Assembly: GCA_032158295.1 (NCBI GenBank)
Contig: CM063260.1
Location: forward strand, 5,031,501-5,095,500
DNA length: 64,000 nucleotides
Source of the DNA: Pycnopodia helianthoides
Lineage: Eukaryota > Echinodermata > Asteroidea > Forcipulatida > Asteriidae
Direction of reading: 5' to 3'
The translations under genes were made by a program, and so were the position numbers. A model generated the notes under the pieces. It saw only the letters and a program-made list of their open reading frames with translations, had not been told where the DNA came from and did no database searches. Of this stretch, positions 23,685-32,386 are shown in pieces. Position 1 is the first letter of the stretch; each line of letters starts with the position of its first letter.

Positions 23685-26465
23685 TGTTGTTGTTGTTGTT
23701 GTTGTTGTTGTTTTTTGCGGCATGTATTGGTTAAGTCAGACTGCGTGATTGGATTAGCAAATAAAAACTATCACAAACGAACATTCAGTATCAAGGCGTT
23801 CATAAGGAAACTACCATCATGGTCATGGTTAGTTAATAACAAGATTTGGCCTTGGATCAAAATCTGACTTTTTTTCACTGGCTTGACAGAACTTACTTTA
23901 AAGGGTGTGTACAACATTGGTAAGATTGAAAATATAAATGTTCACAGATTGCACATAACTTTACATGGTATAAACTTCCCTTGAAAATAGTTTTGCTTGA
24001 AAGGCTATAGTTTTTAGGAAATGAGTAAAACTATTAGTCTTTATCACTGGTGATAAAATCCGATGTTTGAAAACAGTGAAAACATATAATGGTTCTTTCC
24101 ACTGTTTTCTCATGACTCCGAAGGGGTCATTAACATTTCACAGGTTTTTTTATTTCATGTGCAGGGTCATGGATACTAGTCTTTGAAAATTACCAACATC
24201 GAGGAAGGAAGTTCATGCTGAAAAAAAACTTAAGAAAAACAGTCAGCTATTGGGGAGGTTATGGTCGTCGTGGTATACAGTTATACTTCCGACCTCTGCA
24301 CCCGGAAAACAAAGACATTCAGCACGAAGTCATCACCAAATAAAACAAAATGAACTAAAATCGTGAAAACGAACACTGCAGAAGGGTCTCAGTTGGTGGA
24401 ACAAAAAGAGAAAGTATCATGATTTCACACTGCAAATTACGTGTCATATTCAATATGCTAAGTTTGGTCGTAAACGCTAAAGGACTTCTTATACTGTTTT
24501 TTCATGATATGATTTTTCATTTTTAGAGCTTAAAGGGACACACTGGCTTCGTTGGGCTATTTGTGCTACAAAATAGACTAAAACATGACTCCAAAGGTCT
24601 TCCCGGAATGGAGAAGAACGGTTCCTAAAAGAAACCATCACATTTTGCCGTTTTCGAGCATTTTTCAAAAAACGAAGGTCACGTGATTCATCCGAACCAA
24701 AATGTGGTCCAGATAAATCACGTGATCTTCGGAGTTAGTTTTACTTCCAGCAGTATAAAAGTAAATTACTGAACCAAATTTGAATCTTTCTTTTAAAATT
24801 ATTCATTTGACAAAAAGACTACGTATTCAGATTATGGATACAAGTTGTAAACAATGATGAAAAATTGAATCGCACCAGCGTGGTACCCAAAAAGTACATA
24901 ATTGAAACGACTTTGATGATTGGATGTACTCCTAGAATTATGAGGTTCCATGAACCTCATAGAGGTCCATGTACAAACTACAATACAAAACTTTTTTTCA
25001 TTTACGTTTCTGCACCTGGAGTTCTCATTTGAAATCGGATCTCGCCAAAATTAGGCTCTACGTGTTCCTTGGAATCTCATTGAGCGTTGCATGGGTCAAG
25101 AAAATCCACTCCGCAAATTTTAAATTGTAAAAAAGCAATAAATTCTTACCGTCATTCCCAGTCCTCTTCAAACAGTGTGAGTGTTATAACAAATATGGCG
25201 CTTGCTGCGCTCGCAAAGGTCTACCAAACAAACTGGTACTCCGCGCGCAGCAACGCTGGTCCCGGCAACTGTAGGTTGGTTTTGTACACACATCATGTGA
25301 CTCCAGCGCCATATTTGTTATAACACTCACACTGTTTGAAGAGGACTGGGAATGACGGTAAGAATTTATTGCTTTTTAACAATTTTAAATTTGCGGAGTG
25401 GATTTTCTTGACCCATGCAACGCTCAATGAGATTCCAAGGAACACGTAGAGCCTAATTTTGGCGAGATCCGATTTCAAATGAGAACTCCAGGTGCAGAAA
25501 CGTAAATGAAAAAAAGTTTTGTATTGTAGTTTGTACATGGACCTCTATGAGGTTCATGGAACCTCATAATTCTAGGAGTAGATTGGACGTACCCTTTTTG
25601 TGATATGGTGGTCTAAAGATTATGCATGACCTAAGCTTTGATATGGTACATAACTTGTAATGATATGACATTGTTAAAGGAACATTACAGAATTGTTAAG
25701 AACGAATATACTTTTTGATCACAGATTTACATAAAACTTACACGGTCTAATGATGATGATAGTAGAAAACATCCCTTGAAATATTTCTGTCTGAAATGCC
25801 ATATTTGATGAGAAATGAATAAACTAACTTGCCGATGTAAGTTTATCGCTCAGTGAGCGTTTTAGTCATTTGTTGAATCTATACGATTTCATGCAAAATG
25901 TGTAATCGGTTTTTTACTATTTTCTCGTGACCCAGATGGCCGATTGATCTCAAACTTCTACAGGTTTGTCAGTTTATGTATATGGTGGACTACATAAAGT
26001 GCTTACACTGCCAGCAACTAGTTTGTTAGCAAAAACCAATTCTGTAATGTTCCTTTAAGTATACTATCTCATAACAAAATCTGTGTACAAAACTTATGGG
26101 AATATTGCCATGAATCATAAGAAAAACAGAAAACAATTTGGAAGAAAACAAAAGGCGTTTCGGCTACAGAGCCGAAGCTCCTATAGGTAAAAACAATAAA
26201 AAAAAATCTCCCCGAAAACTATAGGCGTTCCCCGGTTATAAGGCCGAAACCCTATAAGATTAACAAACTCACCGACAGTGTACACCATCGAATTAGCTGC
26301 GTCGTACACGCTCTGTTCCGAGGCCCCCTCTCCTTGGGCGAACAGCCCGTCCCCGCTAGACGAATACCCATACGGTAGGTAAACCGTCGACACCTCACGG
26401 AGGGTTAACTCAGCTTCCGCAAAGAACACCAGGGACAAAAGGATGGCTAACTTTGGAGTACACAT
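5998..26465 (-). CDS. MSP130-like cell-surface glycoprotein with two tandem domains, 21 exons
   Basis: Spliced gene for a mesenchyme-specific (MSP130-type) glycoprotein. Exons in order of translation: 26465-26273, 22555-22352, 22085-21896, 21457-21316, 20890-20776, 19844-19671, 19403-19338, 18824-18571, 17141-16924, 15849-15710, 15018-14884, 14649-14446, 13447-13258, 12064-11923, 11303-11189, 10225-10052, 9528-9463, 8950-8697, 7940-7723, 6781-6681, 6077-5998. All junctions are AG/GT except one GC donor at 21315, and phases agree throughout (3375 bp, 1124 aa). Residues 1-18 are a signal peptide. Residues about 19-565 and 566-1098 are two homologous choice-of-anchor I/MSP130 domains, each with motifs such as ELCGNV, PxMLKFT, ANEG, RADDFSLV and SMYEV. 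The last 26 residues form a hydrophobic tail. Known of the family: sea urchin MSP130 is a GPI-linked protein of skeletogenic cells. A role at the cell surface in biomineralisation or matrix is inferred. Two separate genes is the alternative reading, but the second half has no signal exon. Confidence 0.88.
6338..6382 (-). repeat. Short dispersed repeat with a 'ggataaggacaggggacc' motif
   Basis: The segment tgcctgtctttacccttgcgg and the ggataaggacagggg that follows recur in opposite orientation at 16243-16292, where ccttatccgcaagaataagg can form a hairpin. Both copies lie in introns of the MSP130-like gene. Confidence 0.4.
7128..7491. mobile_element. Foldback (long inverted repeat) element
   Basis: The left arm, about 7128-7247 (ccttttgtcaaggcc ... 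ccttttccaacttgtttgcgg), is matched in inverted orientation by about 7376-7491 (ccgcaaacaagttggaaaagg ... ggccttgacaaaagg). The arms flank a spacer of roughly 130 bases and have diverged by small indels. No coding capacity. It lies in the intron between exons 7940-7723 and 6781-6681. Confidence 0.65.
8187..8402. mobile_element. Partial copy of the foldback family seen at 39215-39576
   Basis: It holds a hairpin whose arms (ctaacacggtcggccat and atggccgaccgtgttag) flank 15 bases. The right half then matches 39418-39576: aaaaccacgcaatttcgag, gtgtgaatcattgta, aacgctttttat, ccaaggcaacgtgtacctt. The left arm outside the hairpin is missing, so this copy is truncated. Confidence 0.6.
9020..9230. mobile_element. 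MITE with TACACTGCAAAAA termini
   Basis: The ends tacactgcaaaaactgg and the inverted ttttttgcagtgta form terminal inverted repeats of about 45 bp with the adjoining caccatgggtgttgt sequence. The element is 211 bp, starts and ends with TA, and has no coding capacity. CACTGCAAAAA-ended non-autonomous DNA transposons are widespread in invertebrates. It lies in the intron upstream of exon 8950-8697. Confidence 0.7.
11537..11568 (+). repeat. 32-bp perfect direct repeat, left copy
   Basis: The sequence starting gactggtattagttag and ending aatggcgt is identical at 12506-12537. The two copies bracket exon 12064-11923. Confidence 0.75.
11750..11890 (-). pseudogene. Two decayed copies of the 3' edge of exon 12064-11923 in its downstream intron
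   Basis: The minus-strand translation shows QNMLFTIQIKGTICLQ and QYIRNKDVHISSVEM, which match the exon end EPEYIALNKDNTKAYICLQ. At base level ggcaaatg...gccttt and tctggttccattga recur at about 11826-11880, and ctcaactgaagaaatatgta at 11757-11776. The GT donor after CAG is changed to TT in both copies, so they should not be spliced as exons. Confidence 0.6.
12506..12537 (+). repeat. 32-bp perfect direct repeat, right copy
   Basis: Identical to 11537-11568. Its right end runs straight into the LINE tail remnant at 12534. Confidence 0.75.
12534..12640 (+). mobile_element. LINE 3'-terminal remnant
   Basis: The plus-strand frame reads VTGPSLWNELPPNLRQ and then YSSSKTHLKMH, the characteristic C-terminal tail (SLWNSLP...FK) found downstream of reverse transcriptase in several non-LTR retrotransposon clades. 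Only the last 35 or so codons are present, so the copy is 5'-truncated and dead. Confidence 0.6.
12905..12959. repeat. Solo end of the dispersed 'GGTAATTACCA...CTTTAA' repeat
   Basis: The bases ctttgataattaccaaaagtat followed by cctgcctttaa match the terminus of the full element at 37932-38322. Bases just to its right (aagatgtaaagtccaagtta) resemble the edge of exon 13447-13258. Confidence 0.5.
13190..13257 (-). pseudogene. 68-bp tandem copy of the 3' edge of exon 13447-13258, donor still intact
   Basis: On the minus strand the exon end NINLNFTSFNTR|GTAAAT is followed 68 bases later by a copy reading N-TILDFTFFITR|GTATGA. The copy keeps a usable GT donor but has no acceptor of its own visible. 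A third weaker match lies at 12956-12985. Confidence 0.6.
16126..16150. repeat. (ATA)n microsatellite
   Basis: Seven to eight ata units in the intron between exons 17141-16924 and 15849-15710. Confidence 0.9.
16450..16846 (+). mobile_element. TTAA-ended MITE family, copy 1 (397 bp)
   Basis: The element opens ttaaaggaacattgcagaat and closes with the inverse attctgcaatgttcctttaa. Copies at 25674-26058 (inverted) and 38620-39009 align along their whole length. It has no coding capacity. Terminal TTAA suits a piggyBac-type or a TA/TTAA-targeting DNA transposon. It sits in an intron of the MSP130-like gene. Confidence 0.8.
17495..17900 (-). mobile_element. LINE reverse-transcriptase C-terminal fragment
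   Basis: The minus-strand frame contains DGCFTRLLRSALDVSWKDHI then PNTVLY, a typical segment downstream of the RT domain in non-LTR elements of invertebrates. It is followed after frame breaks by DRNIWRAITM. The 3' end is an (ATTC)n tail at 17503-17518. Several frame disruptions make it a dead, 5'-truncated copy. Confidence 0.65.
18370..18563 (+). mobile_element. Partial copy of the 'GGTAGGGTCA...TGACCCC' TTAA-ended repeat
   Basis: The right part (aaaatactgtgacagtttt, gttgctgttttctcaacaag, ccaatctatgaccccaactttaa) matches the full-length element at 56369-56823 and another partial at 59165-59445. It ends just before exon 18824-18571 finishes, at 18571. Confidence 0.5.
18861..19120. mobile_element. 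GC-rich foldback element with perfect termini and a central hairpin
   Basis: The ends taaggcctgcgctaaacgtc and the inverted gacgtttagcgcaggcctta are perfect over 24 bp. In the middle ccgtgtagcacggca and tgccgtgctacacgg form a 15-bp perfect hairpin with a 5-base loop (18966-19000). The whole 260-bp unit is non-coding. It starts only 37 bases upstream of exon 18824-18571. Confidence 0.75.
19905..20238 (+). mobile_element. tRNA-derived SINE, family A copy 1
   Basis: A pol III box B (ggttcgagtccc, 19953-19964) follows a degraded tRNA-like head. The body (gtagtgcacgtaaaagaacc, tttctggttcacat, caggtttcttca) is shared with 41351-41675. It lies in the intron between exons 20890-20776 and 19844-19671. 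Confidence 0.7.
21047..21186. repeat. Short (CTACGG)-core inverted-repeat element, copy 2
   Basis: The sequence ggccgtgtcagtaagcgg followed by repeated ctacgg and later cacagtcgccattgtggaca matches the family at 2980, 36446 and 60821. This copy has an expanded ctacgg/ctgcag run. Confidence 0.5.
21315..21316 (-). other. GC splice donor of exon 21457-21316
   Basis: The exon ends SLQ|GCAAGT on the minus strand. A GT is found at the same place in the homologous exon of the second half (ICLQ|GTGAGA). Apart from the C, CAG|GCAAGT is a strong consensus donor, as is typical of functional GC-AG introns. The frame continues correctly into exon 20890-20776. Confidence 0.65.
23556..23712. repeat. (TTGCTG)n / (TTG)n microsatellite
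   Basis: Plus-strand ttgctg hexamers turn into ctg and then a long ttg run, with one gttttg interruption. Long poly-Leu, poly-Cys and poly-Gln open frames here are artefacts of the repeat. It lies in the first intron of the MSP130-like gene, just after ttaaagggacacattg, a terminus typical of local TTAA-ended elements. Confidence 0.92.
24927..25580. mobile_element. 654-bp near-perfect palindrome (foldback element)
   Basis: Arms 24927-25202 and 25305-25580 (276 bp each) are inverted copies with only a couple of small differences, separated by a 102-bp spacer. The outer ends are tactcctagaattatgaggt and its inverse. Flanks gattggatgtac (24918-24929) and gattggacgtac (25581-25592) form a possible target-site duplication that slightly overlaps the left arm. 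Non-coding. It lies in the first intron of the MSP130-like gene. Confidence 0.85.
25674..26058 (-). mobile_element. TTAA-ended MITE family, copy 2 (inverted, 385 bp)
   Basis: Aligns along its full length, in reverse orientation, with 16450-16846, from ttaaaggaacattacagaat to attctgtaatgttcctttaa. It lies about 215 bases downstream of exon 1 of the MSP130-like gene, inside intron 1. Confidence 0.8.
26273..26465 (-). other. First coding exon of the MSP130-like gene: signal peptide and start of domain 1
   Basis: The ATG at 26465 opens a typical secretory signal: basic residue near the start, hydrophobic LAILLSLVFF core, and an AEA cleavage region around residue 18. The exon then enters the domain (STVYLPYGYSSSGDG ... 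MVYTVG). It ends in phase 1 at a strong GTGAGT donor (26272-26267). The sequence after the cleavage site aligns with exon 15018-14884 of the second half, which has no signal sequence. Confidence 0.85.
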
Positions 26466-26504
26466 TGTCGGTGTTCTAAGAGACTCTAGCGAGCCACGCT
26501 TGTA

Positions 26505-26520
26505 CCCACCGATATTTAGA
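26505..26520 (-). promoter_or_regulatory. Possible TATA-like box upstream of the MSP130-like gene
   Basis: On the minus strand the sequence reads gctctaaatatcggtgg, about 50 bases before the ATG at 26465. A TATA-like element here would imply a very short 5' UTR, or the match is fortuitous. No initiator or further motif was recognised. Confidence 0.2.
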
Positions 26521-26760
26521 GCACAAATGAAGGGACTTGGTAACTAATGTTTTGGGCGTAATGATTTACAGATCACATGTCTTCAAATCGACGCGTCATT
26601 TTACGCAACTGCTCTTACAGCGGAAAACTAAACTGTGCAGACAAGGTGGCGCTCTGTACATCCAGTCATACAACGGGCATTGTGCCAACTGATACAAATT
26701 GGAGAGGCCCAGACAAAATAAACACGCAAATCACAGAGCATTTTTTATATGGTGCATCGA

Positions 26761-26761
<1 letters not shown>

Positions 26762-26791
<30 letters not shown>

Positions 26792-26820
26792 TTTTTTTTT
26801 TTTTTTTTTGGGGGGGGGGG
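26762..26820. repeat. (CTT)n-poly(T)-poly(G) low-complexity tract
   Basis: Nine or so ctt units run into about 20 T and 10 G bases. Open frames crossing it (poly-Phe or poly-Leu) are artefacts. Confidence 0.9.
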
Positions 26821-27294
26821 AGCACTCGGGGACAAGTTAGACTCTGAAAATTTGACCCTGTTAACCCCAAAACGTAGACTAGTGAACATGTCTAGGGTCC
26901 CAGATGATCAGCACTCGTGCAGGGGTGTTATAGTTGTGATGGGAATAACTTGAGGAGACAACCCCCCATAAGTGACAGTGGAAAAGTCACTGGATATTTT
27001 AACTTCAATTTCAAAGCAATGTCAGACTTCAACAAAATTTGTGTTTGGGCTTGTATATTTTACCCAACCCAATTTTTTATTGAAACAATAATGAGAACTT
27101 TTTAAGCAGATTATTACGTTGTCAAGAGAAAAACTTGAGCTTGAAATATTGTAGGAAACTGAATTCTCGGATTTTCAGTCGTTGCCTTTTAGAATTAAAT
27201 AATTTTTGTGGCGAAATAACTCTGAATGCTTCAAAAGACATTTTCTTCAAACAAAAAAATTAGGTGCAATTTTTTGAAGCTCCCTTTTTTACAC

Positions 27295-27540
27295 TTCTAA
27301 GAGGGTTGATTACGGTTGATGCCATTGATTTGGTTGATTTCCTTGACTTGTTTGTTTCTATTCATTTGATAACAGTAATCCTTCTGATCTCATTGATTGA
27401 GATAATTTCAATTGTTTAGTCGTTGCTCTTGATTTGATTGGATTGATTCAACTGATTCCATTAATTTCGTTGATTCCATTGATTCAGTTGATACTAATTT
27501 CCATGATAAAGTTGATTGCATTTTGTTTCTCACCACTATA
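27295..27540. repeat. Degenerate TTGATT/CATTGATT-rich simple sequence
   Basis: Imperfect 9-12 bp units around ttgattcca and ttgattcag end with aagttgattgcattttg then tttctcacca. The stretch 6535-6682, next to the donor of exon 6781-6681, has the same composition and nearly the same end, so the two may share origin. Confidence 0.5.
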
Positions 27541-27544
27541 GTTG

Positions 27545-27682
27545 GCAGTGTTGTAGTCAAGACCAGTGTTGTAGCCGTCGAGAGTGGTCTTGGTCTCAAG
27601 ACCAGTCTCGAGACCAAATCTTCGTGGTCTTGGTCTCAGACCTCATTTTGGCTCGAGACCAGTTCGAGACCAATACAAAACA
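27545..27682. repeat. Cluster of 'ggtcttggtctc/gagacca' palindromic units
   Basis: The motif ggtcttggtctcaagacca and variants recur about five times in 140 bases. Each unit is self-complementary. Confidence 0.6.
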
Positions 27683-28082
27683 TACATTTTTATTACAAAC
27701 AAAGTGTCTCGTACCTGAAAAAATCTTTTGGAAAAAGGAAGAAAATAAATGTTGTCCAACGAAACCCTGCATTCACAAAAGTCCATAACCGCAACTAAGT
27801 CACACAATGTACACGTAAGCGCATTCTTTGCGCAAATTAAGAATTTAAGAAAGCAAATACAATTTGCGCCCTCAAAAAATGGCACACAGCCCATGACACC
27901 ACCATAAAGATATATATAACTCTATGCACACCGCGCAACTTTTTAGATATGAGTTCTTCAAAGATCAACAATACACAGACATTGAGGAACCTGTGACCGT
28001 CAGTAACTAGTCACGTGTACGTGTTGCATGCATTGTTGGTTGGTAGGAGGCACCATCCTAACTATTTTCCAAGCCGCGGTAT

Positions 28083-28272
28083 AGCCTGCCCGATATGGGG
28101 CAGAGGGTCCCCCGCCCCAATGTTCCCTACTATAACACACTATTTTCCTCTTGTGTAGAACTCCCCCCCCCCCCACAAAAAAATCCTTAAAAGAATTCCT
28201 GAGATTCCAAGCACACAATAGAGACTAGGTGGTGGGGGGGGGGGGGGTACCCTCTGCCCCATATCGAGCACC
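28083..28272. repeat. Inverted repeat with poly(C) and poly(G) inner tracts
   Basis: The sequence tgcccgatatggggcagagg at the left is matched by cctctgccccatatcg at the right. A C run (28165-28177) and a G run (28231-28247) lie between the arms. Confidence 0.55.
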
Positions 28273-29034
28273 AATTGAGACGCGGGGGAATTAATACTGC
28301 TGTTCTCGTGAAACTTATGTTGTTGTCACTTCTTCATTTGACATGTCTGCCAGTTCGGCAATTATATACAGTTCGCATATAAAGACCACCAAGAATATGT
28401 TGATGAAAAAACCGAAGCAAGAAACACATCGCAGTGTGTGTGTTTTGCTCAAGAAAAAAAGCATCAGCGATTAGGCTGGGACAACGTCAAACTTGTACAT
28501 AAGTCTGCCTGTTCATAAACAAAAAATGCTGTATTTTTCTCCAAAATAAGTAGGTTGGGCTCTTTTATGTACTTCTCTAGCACTGAGGATACTGTTTCCA
28601 AACGCTTCTTGAAATCTAGAATCCAAGGGGAAATGAAAAGGTTGAAATGCCATTTTAGTACACCATTTAAGATTTTGAGAAAATAAAATCCATTGTGGAG
28701 GAAATACAGACTTGTAATTTTCTCATGTATTATAGCTAAAAACGGCTTTGTTTTTTTGTCCAACCGACCATCCCTTTTTTTTTATCTCTCAAAATTTGGT
28801 GGAAAAAATGTCTTCCTTCCTGACTTATGTATCTCCTGGTGTCATCCTTCATCATTGAGTATTTATTTATTTATCTATTCCGATTAGTTTTTTCTCTTTT
28901 CATCTTTTCTTAACCTTCTCGAATCCATACAAATAGCTATTTCGAAATTTAAATCTAAATTTGCGGTTCAAATCAGCCAAAAATTGGACCTATCATTTGT
29001 AATGATTTGTTTTCCCCCAACACCGACGCAGGGC

Positions 29035-29125
29035 GCTCTATGAGGGGGAAAACACTCAAGGCCCCCGCGAGTGAGAATCGAACCTCCCGCATTTTAGAGC
29101 ACTATTCTCTAAGCCAATACAACTC
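29035..29125 (-). mobile_element. tRNA-like SINE fragment
   Basis: On the minus strand ggcttagagaatagtgctct is followed by gcgggaggttcgattctcac, a box B-like GGTTCGATTC preceded by a tRNA-like anticodon region. There is no acceptor-stem pairing, so it is not an intact tRNA. Confidence 0.35.
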
Positions 29126-30119
29126 AGAACAATGTGAGGCAAACAACTCAAAACTGAATAGTATTTTGTTATCCTTGATGCAAGGATTGCATCATTCTAT
29201 GCTCCCAAGTTCTATTAAGTGACTTTTACGGCACACCACCCGAGTAATGCAACAGGGCGTGTCTATTCCTTCGGGTTGAGGTTTATTCACGTTCAAGAAA
29301 TTCCGCACATTGTTATTGGATCTGATCCGCACATTGTTTTTGGCCCGGATTCTTACCCAAGCCAATTCAGGTGGTGTGTGCATACCAACACAGTATTGTT
29401 ATGCAAATTTATCGTCTTTGGGATTTTAGCTTAGAAAAAGACGCAGCACTACCTCATGGCATATAGTTTTCCACGGGACGGCGGACGGGCAACATGGTGA
29501 CTCTTCGCGGCTGGATTTGGACCTCACGTCGGATGAACTTTATCATATAAGTTTCACTCTTCATTATGTGAAACAAACTTTATTAGTCACTTGTCATACT
29601 GAGGACATTTCCTATGAATTTTTGAAGGTAGAATGTACTTCTAACTTCAGAAGAAAGTGACTTCTGACAAAGACTTTTGGTCAAGTTTCAACCAAATCCT
29701 TTTCATGAGCAAATCTCACATTGGTCTAATTTCGTAGTCGAGTTTACAACCTATGAGAACTCCCACGGAGTTTTTGCTGGTTTGAGAATTCCTTGAAGTT
29801 GGACAGAATGATTGTCGCCGGCGCACTCAACCAACCCGCTGGTGTCATGGACCGACTTTGACGTTGAGCTTGCGAGTAGAGCTGGAGAGTTCCAGGAGTT
29901 TGTAAATTCTTCTCAAGACGACCAGAACTGTAGGAATTGAACTTCTTTCAAATGGACCCACATTCTCCTGTTGAACTTTCGCTTTTGCTTGCGAGCTCCG
30001 TCAAGTTGGCGTGAGAAGCTCTCCCCTGGACCAAAGAACTGAAATACCTTAAAAAGGGGACTCGCGATATTGAATTTGAGAACTGTTAATATTCTGGACA
30101 CTTTTTTTAACTGACTCTT

Positions 30120-30415
30120 GTCAGAACTTTGAAACTTTTATGCCCACTGGGGTGAAGAAAGAAGATCTATGGATTGTGTGGTATGGGTTTTGCTAGAAGT
30201 CGTCCAAGTGATCAGAAGTCGTCCAAGTGGCAAGAAGTCGACCAAGTTGCAAGACAAGAACTTTAAAGTGACTTTTGGTTTTGAGTTTCAGAACTTAGCG
30301 TTTTTTTTTTGCGGACTGTTAGAACTTTGAAACTGTTATGCCCACTGTTGGGTGAAGAAAGAAGATCTATGGATTGTGTGGTATTGGTTTGGCTAGAGGC
30401 CGTCCAAGTGGTAAG
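30120..30415 (+). repeat. Tandem duplication of an approximately 200-bp segment
   Basis: The stretch agaactttgaaacttttatg through gaagatctatggattgtgtg and the gtccaagtg motif occurs at about 30123-30215 and again at 30328-30415. Three short repeats of agaagtcgtccaagtg lie between. Confidence 0.7.
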
Positions 30416-31113
30416 ACAAGATCTTTAAGATGGCATCAACTGGTAAGCGAAGAATTAATAACCCCATTCCTCCCCAATACTTAGCAGGTTGCTTTTCTCA
30501 TCTCGATACTTGTTGATGTTGTCTACAGTGATTGTCAATGGTGATGCCATCCACTATTTTTTTCCGAGAGAGTTTTCAGGAATTCAGGGCATTTTGGTCG
30601 TGGCCAGAGTGATGCACTAAAAATAGTTTTTCTTGGAACATTTCCCAGGGTTTGGAAAAAGCTGGTGAACTTATTTTGTTGTCATTTTAAAGCTTTATAT
30701 TGTCCTAATTTGTTCGTTAATATTTTACCAGACAAAAATCAATGTTCAGTTAGAGAATCTTTTTGCACTTGTTTTTCTTTTAGAAATTTTCAAATAATGA
30801 GATTCAAAAACATTAGCTAAACAGTTCATAATCAAAATGATTAACACAGACCTGCAAAAGCGTCAAACAATACTACTTTAAGAATTTTGACAATTTCCAT
30901 TAATTCTTTGTTCCAAATTAAAAAAAATCTAAATCACTCAATGGTTTTCTCTAGAAATATCCTACTTTCGTTCCCATAAACATCAAACCATTTTTAGATT
31001 TATGAAGCATCGATACAGGGATTATTAAAATATCACTCAAAAGTAACAAAAATCTGCGCCGCTGTAAAAAAAAAAAAAAATGTACTTAGTAGATGATGAG
31101 GTTTCTTTCTGTT

Positions 31114-31164
31114 GGAAATATTAAAATGTTTAATTTAGATGAGCTAAATTAAGCGTTTAATATT
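31114..31164 (+). other. Conserved stem-loop, copy 1
   Basis: gaaatattaaaatgtttaat and the ttag that follows pair with ctaaattaagcgtttaatat and ttc around the loop atgag. The equivalent in the second unit is at 32338-32386. At one position of the stem a T-G pair in this copy is a G-C pair in the other. Confidence 0.4.
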
Positions 31165-32337
31165 TCTGATGAATAAATTTCATCAATCGATAACGACTGA
31201 ATAAATAAGGCGCACAGCATAAGGAAAAACAAAATTATGTATATACTAATTTTTTAGGGCGCTGCGCAACAAGCAATGCATTGAGAAATGAGCAAAAAAG
31301 AGGAGGAATAAAGAAAGAAAAAAGACACAAGAGGACATCCCCTTGATGTTAGAGGTGATCATGGTATGTATAAATGGTAAGTTGGTTAGAGGGACGTAGA
31401 GTAGGCCCAGAACCTAAGTGTTGTCTTTCAACAGGTCCATGAGAGTTTTACTTTGCCGTCCTTGAGGGCGTGGAGAACTGTAAGATCTTTAAGAAGGTAT
31501 CTACTGGTAAGCAGACTAGATTTAACCCCATTCCTTCCCAATAACTAGCAGGTTACTTTTTCTCATTCCTATACAGGTTGTTCATCTCGGTACTTGTTGA
31601 TGTTGTCTACTAATATTGTCAATGGTGATGTCATCCGCTGTTTTTTTCTGAGAGCGTCTCTTGATTTCAAGGCATTTTGGTCGTGGCCAGAGTGATGCAT
31701 TAATAGTTTTTCTCGGAACATTTCCCAGGGTTTGGAAGAAACTTATGACCTTATTTTGTTGTCATTTTAAAATACATTGACATGATTAATATTTAGCATA
31801 ACAATTTTCAGTTAAAGACCCTTATGTAATTTGTCTAATTTCATAAAAACGAGACAATTTAAAAAGTCAAAAATGAAAATAAAAAATGTTCATATAATAG
31901 ACTTACGAAAGTGTAAAAACCATTTACATAAAGATGTTGGATGATTTAGAAGAACTCCCTTGAATCAAATTGAAAATCACACAACAGTTTCTCTAGATTT
32001 TTGGGGGTTAAGCATTAAAACCATTTTAAGATAAAGCAATATATAAAACTCTCTGTAATGAACTTCTGTAAATGAAGTTTATCAGAATATTAATTTTTTT
32101 TCCCAAAGCAGTACAAATTTGCTCCATAAAAATACGAAATACTCGTAAATGTAAATCAATATGTGCCTAATGCACAAACTGACTAAACTTTTTTTTTTTT
32201 TTTTTTTTAATGTCAGAATGAACTTGGCAAAAAACAAAATTATTTTTCCACCTTAAGTTGCTCCACAGTAGTGTGAAACCCCATTAACATGGAGCACTTG
32301 CAGTTTACACTAATCAGTCGATGAATTCGTTCAGTTA

Positions 32338-32386
32338 GGAATATTTAAATGGTAAATTTAGTTGAGGTAAATTAACCGTTTAAAAT
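32338..32386 (+). other. Conserved stem-loop, copy 2
   Basis: gaatatttaaatggtaaatt and tta can pair with taaattaaccgtttaaaatt and tc. Stem pairing is retained despite several changes from copy 1, with three mismatches. Confidence 0.4.

Larger units (their letters stand above)
26466..31434. other. Intergenic sequence between the MSP130-like gene and the plus-strand exon-like series
   Basis: Apart from the low-complexity tracts, inverted repeats and the partial tandem duplications listed separately, I see no gene here. Open frames are short, lack family similarity and mostly run through repeats. Confidence 0.4.

Noticed and set aside
23511..23867. 118-codon frame with long poly-Leu, and poly-Cys/poly-Gln frames in the same place
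   Set aside because: All arise from the (TTGCTG)n/(TTG)n microsatellite; no start context, no splice logic, no similarity.
25087..25538. Open frames of 78 and 81 codons around 25.1-25.5 kb
   Set aside because: They lie in the two arms of the long palindrome and mirror each other; no protein family is recognisable.
26577..26953. Plus-strand frames with poly-Phe or poly-Leu upstream of the MSP130-like gene
   Set aside because: They read through the (CTT)n-T-G low-complexity tract.
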